A model generated the notes under the pieces. That model was not told where the DNA came from, made no database searches, and saw nothing but the letters and a program-made list of their open reading frames with translations. A stretch of DNA of 64,000 bases, taken from positions 806,001 through 870,000 of the forward strand of contig NZ_JAAAKZ010000002.1 in the NCBI RefSeq assembly GCF_009905605.1. Reading direction: 5' to 3'. The stretch is from Runella sp. CRIBMP. Its GTDB lineage: Bacteria; Bacteroidota; Bacteroidia; Cytophagales; Spirosomataceae. Positions 1 through 8,408 of the stretch are shown one piece after another. The stretch's first letter is position 1. The number at the start of each line of letters is the position of its first letter. The position numbers and the translations under genes were made by a program.

Positions 1-81
1 TTCCGACCAAGCCGGATTGTTGAGTCGATGCGCAGCATTGAAGTGGGTCTTTCGGAAGACCGCCACCCGTTGATTGCTCAT
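1..81 (-). CDS. 6-pyruvoyl-/6-carboxy-tetrahydropterin synthase, N-terminus only
   Basis: Reading leftwards from an ATG at 81, the first 27 codons give a peptide containing VAVFRKTHFNAAHRL. This is the N-terminus of the PTPS/QueD family, in which the His of the AAHRL segment is a zinc ligand. The rest of the gene lies beyond the left edge. Family members convert dihydroneopterin triphosphate either to 6-pyruvoyl tetrahydropterin or to 6-carboxy-tetrahydropterin (queuosine pathway); the N-terminus alone cannot separate the two. A phenylalanine hydroxylase, which needs a tetrahydropterin cofactor, lies about 50 kb away, but that link is inference. Confidence 0.75.
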   Translation of the reverse strand, partial: MSNQRVAVFRKTHFNAAHRLNNPAWSE

Positions 82-134
82 TCCAATATGTTAGTAAGTT
101 GCAGCGTTGTATGTACGAGCGCGCCGAGGAGTCG

Positions 135-215
135 TCAGAAAGTTTGTCTGCAACACCCTCTCGACCGTTGGGCGTGGTACCAAAGCCCTTGGGTAAGTAT
201 CGTTTTCAACTGCAT
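135..215 (-). CDS. Candidate 26-residue leader peptide upstream of the pterin synthase gene
   Basis: A short frame starts with ATG at 215 and stops at 135, 53 nt before the pterin synthase start. The peptide begins MQLKTILTQ and ends with RSRGCCRQTF, so it has adjacent Cys codons next to three Arg. The sequence around the second Cys codon (148-154) can pair with an inverted copy at 105-111 downstream of the peptide. That layout resembles a transcription or translation attenuator in which ribosome stalling at Cys codons changes RNA folding. No homologue is recognised, and the peptide could be chance. Confidence 0.35.
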   Translation of the reverse strand: MQLKTILTQGLWYHAQRSRGCCRQTF

Positions 216-317
216 TATAAACGGCGTTCTTCCGAAAATAGTTTTAAAAAAGTTGCACTATCAGAAGAAAAGACGTGATAATCAGAACGTTTAATCAAAA
301 AAATAATCGACAAGACT

Positions 318-824
318 CTATTTGTTCTTGACAAAAGCAGGGAATAAAAAGGCGTAAATTAAGCAGAAAATAAGTTGAACGGCGGTAGTAATACCCAAAT
401 AGACAGGCAATTGCAGAAAATCATCCATCATACGGGTGGCGTTTTCAAAGTTTTCTTCCGAGGTAGCGGTCAGCGTGAGCCATTCCCGGCCCCGAATAAT
501 GAGGTCATTAAAATAATCAGGATTAACAAATAAAAAATAAGCCCATTTTACTAATCCAAAAGCGAGTAGCCAGTAGATACTAAGTGTGAGTAGCAACCTG
601 ACATTTCTACTATAAACTACCTTTGTGGCTTGTCGACGCGTGCTTCGCAGAAAGACAATGTAAAATACTCCAATCAGGATTAACCAAAGCAAACTTGTGA
701 AGGGTAGCCAGTCAACAATTGTATTTTGATAACCGATTAATTTTTCTCCAACCAACCAAATAAGACTGAAAACAACGATGTAAATGGCGAATTTGAGGGT
801 ATTGTTCATTCCGGAAAATATCAT
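318..824 (-). CDS. Four-helix integral membrane protein (DUF4199-like), function unknown
   Basis: The 168-residue protein has about four hydrophobic segments (roughly residues 10-28, 42-60, 80-102 and 140-162). A polar loop near 103-138 is rich in acidic residues and Asn. Length and layout resemble the small DUF4199 membrane proteins common in Bacteroidota, but no diagnostic motif is seen. A second ATG five codons downstream (809) is an equally good start. The gene is divergent from glnS and precedes the leader-peptide/pterin synthase pair on the same strand. No function is proposed. Confidence 0.55.
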   Translation of the reverse strand: MIFSGMNNTLKFAIYIVVFSLIWLVGEKLIGYQNTIVDWLPFTSLLWLILIGVFYIVFLRSTRRQATKVVYSRNVRLLLTLSIYWLLAFGLVKWAYFLFVNPDYFNDLIIRGREWLTLTATSEENFENATRMMDDFLQLPVYLGITTAVQLIFCLIYAFLFPAFVKNK

Positions 825-904
825 AGGTTTAAAAAAGTAGGCAAACTTAGGTATTTTCTCTTATTTTTCCCTGCTGACTCCTCCTTGATGAGAACGAATT
901 ATAC

Positions 905-912
905 TACTTTTG
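905..912 (+). promoter_or_regulatory. Bacteroidota-type -7 box of glnS
   Basis: TACTTTTG fits the Bacteroidota primary-sigma consensus TAnnTTTG. A TTG lies at 885-887 as a possible -33 element with a 17-nt gap. The ATG of glnS is at 940, so the leader would be about 20 nt. Confidence 0.5.
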
Positions 913-939
913 CGAATTACCACCAGTAACCAGAGCCAC

Positions 940-2622
940 ATGAGTGAAATCAGCAAAGAACCCACCGAAGAAAAATCACTTAACTTCATCGAGCAAATCA
1001 TCGAGGAAGACCTCCGTAACGGTAAACACGGAGGGCGAGTTTTAACGCGCTTTCCACCCGAGCCAAACGGCTATTTACACATTGGCCACGCCAAGTCAAT
1101 TTGCCTTAATTTTGGCGTTGCTCAAAAATACGGCGGAGGAACAAACCTTCGTTTTGACGACACCAACCCTGTGACGGAAGATACCGAATACGTAGACTCC
1201 ATCAAGAATGATGTACAATGGCTAGGTTTTCAGTGGGTTAATGAATTTTATGCCTCTGATTATTTTGATTCTTTGTACGAGTATGCGTTGTTGCTTATCC
1301 GTAAAGGACTGGCGTACGTGGACGAATCTACGTCGGAACAAATGGCGGCGCAGAAGGGAACTCCCACCGAGCCAGGAACCAATAGCCCTTACCGTGACCG
1401 CACACCTGAGGAAAACGAAGCGTTGTTTGTACGCATGAAAAATGGTGAGTTTGCCGAAGGAACCCGTACACTTCGGGCCAAAATCGACATGGCGGCCCCG
1501 AATATGATCATGCGCGATCCTGTGATTTACCGCATCAAATTTGCGCATCACCACCGTACAGGCGACAAATGGTGCATTTATCCCATGTACGATTTTGCCC
1601 ACGGACAATCGGATTCAATCGAAAAAATCACGCATTCTATTTGTACATTAGAATTTATTCCTCACCGCGATTTGTACGATTGGTGCATCGAAAAATTAGA
1701 AATATTTCCGTCAAAACAATATGAGTTTGCGCGTCTGAACCTTACGTATACCGTAATGAGCAAACGAAAACTCCTCCAATTGGTCAACGAACAACATGTA
1801 ACAGGCTGGGATGATCCACGAATGCCCACGATTTCGGGCTTGCGTCGTCGAGGATATACACCAGAGTCTATTCGTGAGTTTTGTGACCGCATTGGGGTAG
1901 CACGTCGCGACAACCTGATTGATGTAAGTTTGCTGGAATTCTGTATTCGCGAACATCTCAACAAAGTGGCCGAGCGCCGTATGGTTGTGCTTGACCCGCT
2001 CAAAGTAATTATCACCAATTTCCCCGAAAGTCAGGTGGAGATTTGCCACAGCGAAAACAATCCTGAAGACCCCAACAGCGGTATGCGTGAGATTCCTTTC
2101 GGTCGTGAGATTTACGTCGAACGGGATGATTTTATGGAAGTAGCTCCCAAAAAATACTTCCGTTTAGCTCCAGGGCAGATGGTTCGCCTCAAAAGTGCTT
2201 ATATCATCAAGTGTGACGATTTCGTTAAAGATGAAGCAGGAAATGTGACCGAATTGCATTGCTCATACATCGAAAACAGCAAAAGCGGTAGCGATACCTC
2301 AGGCATCAACGTAAAAGGCACACTGCATTGGGTGTCGGTCAACGAAGCCTTGCCCATCGAGATTCGAGAATACGACCGACTTTTCACTGTGGAAGACCTT
2401 TCAACCGCCGAAGGGGATTTTAAAGACTATATTAATCCCAATTCGTTGCAGGTCATTACGGGCTATGCCGAACCTGCATTGAAAGAAGCCGCGATAGGCG
2501 CGAAGTTTCAATTTATGCGTAAAGGGTATTTTTGCCTTGATACAGACAGTACCGCTGACCATTTGGTTTTTAATCGTACCGTTGGATTGAAAGACACGTG
2601 GGGAAAAGTAGCAGCGAAATAG
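940..2622 (+). CDS. glnS: Glutaminyl-tRNA synthetase
   Basis: This class I aminoacyl-tRNA synthetase charges tRNA-Gln in the cytoplasm. The catalytic domain shows the [14 protein letters not shown] signature (HIGH about residues 47-50) and the KMSKS-type loop as VMSKRKL near residue 272, followed by the anticodon-binding beta-barrels. The 560-residue length matches bacterial GlnRS. The frame is open further upstream from a TTG at 910, but ATG 940 is preferred because it gives the normal MSEISKEP-type N-terminus and sits behind the TACTTTTG box. GlnRS rather than GluRS is indicated by the [12 protein letters not shown] context and the C-terminal domain. A hairpin follows the stop. Confidence 0.95.
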   Translation: MSEISKEPTEEKSLNFIEQIIEEDLRNGKHGGRVLTRFPPEPNGYLHIGHAKSICLNFGVAQKYGGGTNLRFDDTNPVTEDTEYVDSIKNDVQWLGFQWVNEFYASDYFDSLYEYALLLIRKGLAYVDESTSEQMAAQKGTPTEPGTNSPYRDRTPEENEALFVRMKNGEFAEGTRTLRAKIDMAAPNMIMRDPVIYRIKFAHHHRTGDKWCIYPMYDFAHGQSDSIEKITHSICTLEFIPHRDLYDWCIEKLEIFPSKQYEFARLNLTYTVMSKRKLLQLVNEQHVTGWDDPRMPTISGLRRRGYTPESIREFCDRIGVARRDNLIDVSLLEFCIREHLNKVAERRMVVLDPLKVIITNFPESQVEICHSENNPEDPNSGMREIPFGREIYVERDDFMEVAPKKYFRLAPGQMVRLKSAYIIKCDDFVKDEAGNVTELHCSYIENSKSGSDTSGINVKGTLHWVSVNEALPIEIREYDRLFTVEDLSTAEGDFKDYINPNSLQVITGYAEPALKEAAIGAKFQFMRKGYFCLDTDSTADHLVFNRTVGLKDTWGKVAAK

Positions 2623-2642
2623 AAATAAATATTGTCATTCGC

Positions 2643-2678
2643 AACGTCGGCAGCGCACCAAGCACTGTCGACGTTTTT
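2643..2678 (+). terminator. Hairpin terminator between glnS and the converging acyltransferase gene
   Basis: AACGTCGGCAG (2643-2653) pairs with CTGTCGACGTT (2665-2675), 11 bp with one G-T pair, and runs into GTTTTTG. It shares its arms with the repeat at 5890-5935 and may be a degenerate copy of that element serving as terminator. Confidence 0.6.
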
Positions 2679-2680
2679 GT

Positions 2681-3682
2681 TTAGAGCAAATTTTTATAAA
2701 AAACGTATTTGTCGCAGTTTTTTGCGCCTAAATTCTCCTTAAATCGCTTCAAACTGGGTTTTAGTTCACCCGCTTCATTGACGGAGATTCCTAAATCCAA
2801 GAGTGAGATTCCTTTTTGTTGGCATTCCCCGTATAGTCCTTTATTGAGCAACACGGCGGGACTGAACGTACGATACGTCAGGTTGTCGGCGGGACAGAAG
2901 TTATACAATACTGACTCTCCTACACGCACCGTAACCGAAAGTGAGGCCAATGTATCGCCATCTTTGACGCAAAACACGCGGAAATGCGGTGCAAAAACAC
3001 TAAGCCACAGTTGCAATTGCTCAAAACTGAACGAAAGCGAATACCCTAATAATTGACGGTTGTGCTTAATGAACGTGTAGACTTCACGCGCTGGCGGGTT
3101 GAGCCATTCCTCAAAACGAAACCCCGCCCGTAAGCACTTGCGTAAGCGGCGGCGCTCAGAAGCGTGAAGCCCTTCCTCAAAGTTGGTTTGGGTGACTGGA
3201 ATGAACTGATTTTCTATGCTCTGAGTCAGTTCAAAACCACGCCTTAAAAGCCCCCTTCGCACAAAAGTACTGCGTGAGGGATTATAACCCGTAGGATAAT
3301 GCTTGATGCGCAGACTGCTGATTCCCACCCTTTTGGCAAAATCTTCAATGCCCGTCAACCACTCTGCAAATTCGGTATGGCTGATGCGCTCTGCTATTTC
3401 AAAAGACCCAAATGAAGCTTGAGATGGGCTGATTCCTGCTTGCTGTTGAATGAATAAATGAAAAACCCCGAAGGCTTCGGTTTGGGTGGCGGTATCAGTC
3501 AAGATGAACGTGTACACCTCTGAAGCCATTTGGTGTTTTACGTGCAAAGGAGTATTGAACAGCCACAACGGCCACCGAATGTGAAAACGGTGCAAAATGT
3601 CGGGATTGTTCTGTACCACCAACGCAGTATAATTGCGTAGCAGAGAAGGCGTCACCGTATGTTGAGGTATTGAAAATTGCAT
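2681..3682 (-). CDS. FemAB/GNAT-fold acyltransferase-like protein
   Basis: The 333-residue protein lacks a signal peptide. The C-terminal half has features of the BioF2/FemAB-like GNAT fold (Acetyltransf_6 type): a basic patch ASERRRLRKCLRAGF near residue 178, a central FCVKDGDTLASLSVTVR strand pair, and a LDLGIS...LKRFKENLGA ending. In this family that ending follows the acyl-donor strand. Such proteins transfer acyl or aminoacyl groups to cell-wall or lipid substrates, but the substrate here cannot be read from sequence. The gene converges on glnS and shares the hairpin between them. Confidence 0.6.
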   Translation of the reverse strand: MQFSIPQHTVTPSLLRNYTALVVQNNPDILHRFHIRWPLWLFNTPLHVKHQMASEVYTFILTDTATQTEAFGVFHLFIQQQAGISPSQASFGSFEIAERISHTEFAEWLTGIEDFAKRVGISSLRIKHYPTGYNPSRSTFVRRGLLRRGFELTQSIENQFIPVTQTNFEEGLHASERRRLRKCLRAGFRFEEWLNPPAREVYTFIKHNRQLLGYSLSFSFEQLQLWLSVFAPHFRVFCVKDGDTLASLSVTVRVGESVLYNFCPADNLTYRTFSPAVLLNKGLYGECQQKGISLLDLGISVNEAGELKPSLKRFKENLGAKNCDKYVFYKNLL

Positions 3683-3930
3683 TCGAGGCTTGCTTAATCG
3701 ACAAAGATATAAAATCTCGGCTTGTCTTACAGGGCTTTCTTATTTCATTGATGGTTTTAACGAAAGGCGACAAACGGAATTGTTTTATTTGATGCCAAAG
3801 TCTTTTCATTTAGTTCAAAGACGGTTTTTAACGCTAAATGTTGGTGCTTTATGGATCGTAATTATTCATTTTTAGAAAGAATAGCTTTGATTCCACTTGA
3901 ACAAGTCGGGCAAGGAGGCAAAAAATACAC

Positions 3931-3938
3931 TAACTTTG
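3931..3938 (+). promoter_or_regulatory. TAnnTTTG box directly in front of the ABC-F gene
   Basis: TAACTTTG ends only 4 nt before the ATG at 3943, so transcription from it would start at or just inside the start codon. Either the mRNA is leaderless or the box is fortuitous. No -33 TTG is seen at the usual spacing. Confidence 0.3.
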
Positions 3939-3942
3939 CGGC

Positions 3943-5883
3943 ATGATTTCAATAACTAACTTATCGTATTATCTCGGCGACCGGGCGTTATACGAAAACG
4001 CTTCGCTCCACATCAAGCCCAAAGATAAAATTGGCCTTATTGGTTTGAACGGAACGGGCAAGTCTACTTTATTGCATTTAATTGTGGGTAATTATCAGCC
4101 CGATGCTGGACATATCTCAAAATCAGGCGGTTGTACCATCGGTTTTTTGAATCAGGATTTGCTTTCGTACCAAAGTGACGATTCTATTTTGTCGGTAGCG
4201 ATGCAGGCTTTTGAGCGTGCCAACGAACTCCAACGGCAGATGGATGCGGTCATTCACGAAATGGAGGTCAATTACCAAGACAAATTGGTGGACCGGCTCG
4301 CCCGCATTCAGGAAGAATTTGAAGCTTTGGATGGCTATTCTATCCAATCTAAAGCAGAAGAAATTTTGGAAGGTCTCGGCTTTTCTACAGCCGATTTACA
4401 AAAACCACTGCGACTGTTTTCGGGAGGGTGGCGTATGCGCGTGATGCTCGCCAAATTGCTGCTCCAAAAGCCTTCGCTGTTGATGCTCGATGAGCCTACC
4501 AACCACCTGGACTTACCATCGATTCAGTGGGTAGAAAAATACGTGCAGAGTTATGAAAATGCCGTGATTGTGGTTTCTCACGACCGGGAGTTTTTGGACA
4601 ATGTCTGCGATACAATGGTAGAAGTTAGCAACCAAAAGTTGAATTATTACGGCGGCAATTATTCTTTTTACATCGAAGAAAAAGCCTTGCGTAACGAGAT
4701 TCAAAAGGGAGCCTACGAAAACCAACAGGCTAAAATACGCCAAACGGAGCGTTTCATTGAGCGTTTTAAGGCCAAAGCAACCAAAGCCAAACAAGCCCAA
4801 AGTCGCGCCAAAATGTTGGATAGAATGGACCGCGTAGAGGCGGTAGTCGATGAAAATGCAAAAGTGCATTTTCGATTTCAGTTTACCACCCAACCGGGAC
4901 GCCATGTGCTGCAACTCGAAAACGTTTCGAAAGCATACGGAGAAAAAGAAATCCTCAAAAATACCACTATTTCGATGGAACGGGGTGATAAAATCGCCCT
5001 CATCGGAGCCAATGGAAAAGGAAAATCGACGCTCCTGCGGGTCATTGCTGGCACCGAGCCCATTGAAGGTGAGCGGCGATTAGGGCATAACGTACTTTTT
5101 ACGTTTTATGCTCAGCACCAGTTGGAATCACTGAATATTGAGCATACGATTCTGGAAGAACTTAAATATGCCAACCCAACCAAGAGTGAAACAGAATGTA
5201 GGACCATTTTGGGATGTTTTCTGTTTACGGGCGAGGATGTTTTTAAAAAAATAAAGGTCCTCTCTGGAGGCGAAAAATCGCGGGTAGCGTTGGCAAAGGT
5301 ACTGGTATCGGAAGCCAACTTCCTGCTACTCGATGAGCCTACCAACCACTTAGACATGCAATCGGTCAATATCCTGATTCAGGCGCTGCGCCAGTATGAA
5401 GGCTCTTTTGTGGTGGTTTCTCACGACCGTTTTTTTGTGGAAGCCATTGCGAGCAAAATTTGGTACATCGACAATCGCGAAGTAAAAGAATACCCAGGCA
5501 CGTATCAGGAATACGAGTGGTGGCAGGAAGAGCGGGGAGAAGAAGAGACAGCCAAAGGAAAAGAGGCCGTTATGACGAGCTTGGCATCTATGAACGCCAT
5601 AAAAACCGCGCCAGCGGCTCCTGCTGCTCCGTCTAAAAATGGGAGTTCAAACGGGCAGGCGCTCAAACAGCTTCAAAATAAAGTAAATCAGCTCGAAAAA
5701 GAGATTGATGAACTAGAAAAACGTAAGACGGAAATGGAAGCGAAATTGGCCGATGAATCTGTTTACAGCAATCCGACCAAGTTGGCCGAACTCAACCGCC
5801 AATACGCTGAAATCAAGCAAAAAATAGATAAATCGACTGAAAACTGGGAGCAGGCAATGCTGGAGGTGGAGGCTTTGGGGTAG
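3943..5883 (+). CDS. ABC-F family ATPase (Uup/YheS-like)
   Basis: This soluble tandem ABC protein has no membrane segments. ABC domain 1 has Walker A GLNGTGKS (about 34-41), signature LSGGWRMRV and LLMLDEPTNHLD. Domain 2 has Walker A GANGKGKS (about 353-360), signature LSGGEKSRV and LLLDEPTNHLD. The linker between the domains, rich in Lys and Ala, is the P-site tRNA-interaction motif of ABC-F proteins. A C-terminal coiled coil (about 565-640) follows an Ala/Pro-rich linker, as in Uup. ABC-F proteins act on the ribosome during elongation or rescue. The subtype and any antibiotic-resistance role are not determined. Confidence 0.9.
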   Translation: MISITNLSYYLGDRALYENASLHIKPKDKIGLIGLNGTGKSTLLHLIVGNYQPDAGHISKSGGCTIGFLNQDLLSYQSDDSILSVAMQAFERANELQRQMDAVIHEMEVNYQDKLVDRLARIQEEFEALDGYSIQSKAEEILEGLGFSTADLQKPLRLFSGGWRMRVMLAKLLLQKPSLLMLDEPTNHLDLPSIQWVEKYVQSYENAVIVVSHDREFLDNVCDTMVEVSNQKLNYYGGNYSFYIEEKALRNEIQKGAYENQQAKIRQTERFIERFKAKATKAKQAQSRAKMLDRMDRVEAVVDENAKVHFRFQFTTQPGRHVLQLENVSKAYGEKEILKNTTISMERGDKIALIGANGKGKSTLLRVIAGTEPIEGERRLGHNVLFTFYAQHQLESLNIEHTILEELKYANPTKSETECRTILGCFLFTGEDVFKKIKVLSGGEKSRVALAKVLVSEANFLLLDEPTNHLDMQSVNILIQALRQYEGSFVVVSHDRFFVEAIASKIWYIDNREVKEYPGTYQEYEWWQEERGEEETAKGKEAVMTSLASMNAIKTAPAAPAAPSKNGSSNGQALKQLQNKVNQLEKEIDELEKRKTEMEAKLADESVYSNPTKLAELNRQYAEIKQKIDKSTENWEQAMLEVEALG

Positions 5884-5889
5884 AAATGC

Positions 5890-5935
5890 AACGTCGGCGA
5901 GGGCTGCGTACCACGGTTCAAACCTCGCCGACGTT
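5890..5935. repeat. Palindromic repeat element acting as bidirectional terminator
   Basis: AACGTCGGCGAGG (5890-5902) and CCTCGCCGACGTT (5923-5935) form a perfect 13-bp stem with a 20-nt loop, between the converging ABC-F gene and the response regulator. Similar arms occur at 2643-2675 and, inside a coding sequence, at 60665-60690. Confidence 0.7.
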
Positions 5936-5960
5936 AGTTATTTGTAAGTTGTCTTTCGTT

Positions 5961-7019
5961 TTAGTTTCTCATTCGGGCCAGTTTTTCATAATCCAGCACC
6001 GTGATGAGACTACCTTTCATTTCGATGAGTGATTCTTCTTTGAAATCCGACAGCGTGCGAATCACCGTTTCAGTCGCTGTTCCTACAATGCTTGCCAAAT
6101 CTTCGCGGGTAATGGCGATCGCAAAATGCTTGGTTTTGTCCTCCTGATAGCGGTTAGCCAGCATAATGAGCGATTCGGCTACGCGTTTACGCACTGAGTT
6201 ATAGGCTAATTTGAGCAGGCGTTCTTCACGTTCCCGTACTTCATTGGAAAGGATTTTGATGAATTTTGAGGCTACATCACGGTTGTTGTACAACAAGGAA
6301 TTAAACTCATCTTTGGGAATAATCACCACTTCACTGTCTTGAAGCGTAACCGCCGAGTCTTGGTAGGCGGTGTTTTCCAGCAAATCCAAATACCCAAAAA
6401 AATCACCGGGCTTGTGCAGCTCGATAATGTACTCTTTCCCAAATTCGTTGGTTTTGAAATTCTTAATTTTTCCGCTTTTTAGGAAATAAACCGCGTTGGG
6501 ATAATTGCCTTCCGAATAGATAATCTCCCGTTTCTTGAAGAGCTTCGTTTTCTTATTTTCCGAAAGTTTTTTGAGGGATTCAAAAGATTTGGCTTCGTTC
6601 AAAAATTGGTAAAGGCCTTCCTCCGTACGTGAATATTCGGTTTTGAGCAAGTTGTTTTTCCGCAGACGCGTTTCAACGGCACTTAATAGCTCAACATCGT
6701 CGTAGGGTTTGGTGAGGTAATCGTCGGCCCCCAGCGTCATTCCCTTACGATAGTCATTTTTTTCGGCCTTTGCGGTTAGAAAAATAAACGGAATACTAGC
6801 CGTAGAAGGCTCTTTGCTGAGTAAATGAAGCACGCCATAGCCATCCAGCTCTGGCATCATAATATCGCAGATGATAAGGTCAGGACTACTTTCTTGCGCC
6901 AATTTTATGCCTTGTTTCCCGTTTTCTGCCGTTATCACCTTGTAGTGGGCCAACTCCAGAATTTCGGTCGTATTATCCCGCATATCGGGATTGTCTTCTA
7001 TCAACAGGATTGTTTTCAT
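5961..7019 (-). CDS. Receiver-CRP/FNR fusion transcription regulator
   Basis: A CheY-type receiver (residues 1-120) has phospho-acceptor Asp52 in LIICDIMMPE and conserved Lys104. It is joined to a cyclic-nucleotide-binding-like beta-roll (about 150-265) and a CRP-type helix-turn-helix (ITREDLASIVGTATETVIRT, about 303-322). The FNR-type N-terminal cysteine cluster is absent, so any oxygen or redox signal should come through phosphorylation. It starts 6 nt after the histidine kinase and lies beside hemN and the cbb3 genes. It is therefore probably the regulator of those genes, combining the roles of FixJ and FixK; this is inference from context and domains. Confidence 0.85.
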   Translation of the reverse strand: MKTILLIEDNPDMRDNTTEILELAHYKVITAENGKQGIKLAQESSPDLIICDIMMPELDGYGVLHLLSKEPSTASIPFIFLTAKAEKNDYRKGMTLGADDYLTKPYDDVELLSAVETRLRKNNLLKTEYSRTEEGLYQFLNEAKSFESLKKLSENKKTKLFKKREIIYSEGNYPNAVYFLKSGKIKNFKTNEFGKEYIIELHKPGDFFGYLDLLENTAYQDSAVTLQDSEVVIIPKDEFNSLLYNNRDVASKFIKILSNEVREREERLLKLAYNSVRKRVAESLIMLANRYQEDKTKHFAIAITREDLASIVGTATETVIRTLSDFKEESLIEMKGSLITVLDYEKLARMRN

Positions 7020-7025
7020 TTACTA

Positions 7026-8264
7026 TTACGTGGGAAGTACAAGAAAAACACGGGTACCTTCATTGAGCTTACTATCAAGGTGAATATCACCATTCATCAG
7101 CTGAACATATTTGTATACTATGTTGAGCCCTAGTCCAGTACCTTGAATGGTTCCTGAATTTTGCGCCCTAAAAAATCGGTCAAATACATAGGGAATATCT
7201 TGCTCAGGAATACCGATTCCTTGGTCCCGAATGACAATCTTGAGCTTTGAATCAACTTTTTCGGTGTTTAAAAAGATGTCTTTTCCTTCTCCCGAATATT
7301 TTGCGGCATTGGAAATAAGGTTGATGAGCACGTTTTTGAGTAAATGCCGGTCAATACACACCTCCGAGTCGCCAGTATGTACGTACTGCACCTGCTGATT
7401 TTCTTTACAGACCGAGCGGAGTTCATCCACCATTTCTTTGCAAAATTCATAAAGATTAAACACCACAGGCACGTTCCGTATTTGACCTTCTTCTAGTTTT
7501 CCCAACGATAGGAAATCGTTCAAAATTTCGGTCAGATTATTGACCGTCGATTTTATGCGTTGAACGTGTTTTTGACGTTTCTCATCTTCTTCACTGTATA
7601 CATAACGCCCAATCAACGAGGCTGATGACAAGATTGTGGCCAAAGGAGTACGGAACTCGTGCGAGGCAATGGTCACAAATTTTGTTTTCATATCGTTCAG
7701 TTGGCGCTCTTTTTCGAGGGCCCGCATTACTTCCTGCTTTGATTGTTCGAGTTCTTCCATTGCTAGGGCTAGTTCACGGGTACGTTGTTCGACCCGTTTT
7801 TCTAAGTCAGCGTTTAGGTTTTGGATTTCGTGGTGGGCTTCAAGTAGCGCAACTTCTTGTTTTTTTCGTTCCGAAATATCAATAATAAAGCTAACGATGT
7901 AGTCGCCATCGCTGGTACTAAACGGACTCAGGCTCACTTCTACCGGAAACTCGGTATCATCTTTGCGTTTGGCCTTTAAATCAAAATTGCCACCCATGCT
8001 TCTGGCTTTGGGTTGCTGGGCGTAATTCATGCGGTGATCAACGTGCTTTTTTGCGTACCGTTGAGGAATAAGGGTCTCAATTTTCTTGCCGAGCAATTCT
8101 CCTTCAGCATACCCAAACAGCGCCTGCGCTTTTGGATTTACCAACTGAATTTCTCCCCATGAATCTACCACAATAATCCCCTCTGTTGCACTTTTAAAGA
8201 GTGCATGTAACATTTCGACGTGTCTTCTCATCGCTTGGGTTTGCTGAATAAATACTTCTAACAT
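7026..8264 (-). CDS. PAS-domain sensor histidine kinase, partner of the receiver-CRP regulator
   Basis: One PAS domain (about 22-135) with a PAC end (IDISERKKQE) is followed by a coiled coil (about 140-185). Then come a HisKA domain with SHEFRTPL (phospho-His about 201) and a HATPase_c domain with N-box, DQGIGIPE and GTGLGL. No transmembrane segment is seen, so it is a cytosolic sensor. The PAS segment IPQRYAKKHVDHR places His74 where FixL has its proximal heme ligand, but the FixL oxygen-contact Arg is not evident. Many non-heme PAS domains also have this His. It forms an operon with the following regulator gene. Confidence 0.88.
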   Translation of the reverse strand: MLEVFIQQTQAMRRHVEMLHALFKSATEGIIVVDSWGEIQLVNPKAQALFGYAEGELLGKKIETLIPQRYAKKHVDHRMNYAQQPKARSMGGNFDLKAKRKDDTEFPVEVSLSPFSTSDGDYIVSFIIDISERKKQEVALLEAHHEIQNLNADLEKRVEQRTRELALAMEELEQSKQEVMRALEKERQLNDMKTKFVTIASHEFRTPLATILSSASLIGRYVYSEEDEKRQKHVQRIKSTVNNLTEILNDFLSLGKLEEGQIRNVPVVFNLYEFCKEMVDELRSVCKENQQVQYVHTGDSEVCIDRHLLKNVLINLISNAAKYSGEGKDIFLNTEKVDSKLKIVIRDQGIGIPEQDIPYVFDRFFRAQNSGTIQGTGLGLNIVYKYVQLMNGDIHLDSKLNEGTRVFLVLPT

Positions 8265-8408
8265 ACCAAATACGGAGGTTATTGTGATTTTTGCAAGTGT
8301 TAATTGAATAGGTATATAAAATAGCCAATTTTTAATTAGGTATCTTATTGATATTCAGGAATTTGAAAGTTTATTATATAAAATCATACCTAAGAGTTCA
8401 GAGCAGTT

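Noticed and set aside
28-294. Rightward frame at the left edge
   Set aside because: It is antisense to the recognisable pterin synthase N-terminus and to the leader-peptide region and resembles no family.
7880-8200. Firm assignment of the PAS domain as a heme oxygen sensor
   Set aside because: Only the proximal His position fits; the same His occurs in many non-heme PAS domains and the FixL Arg is not apparent.
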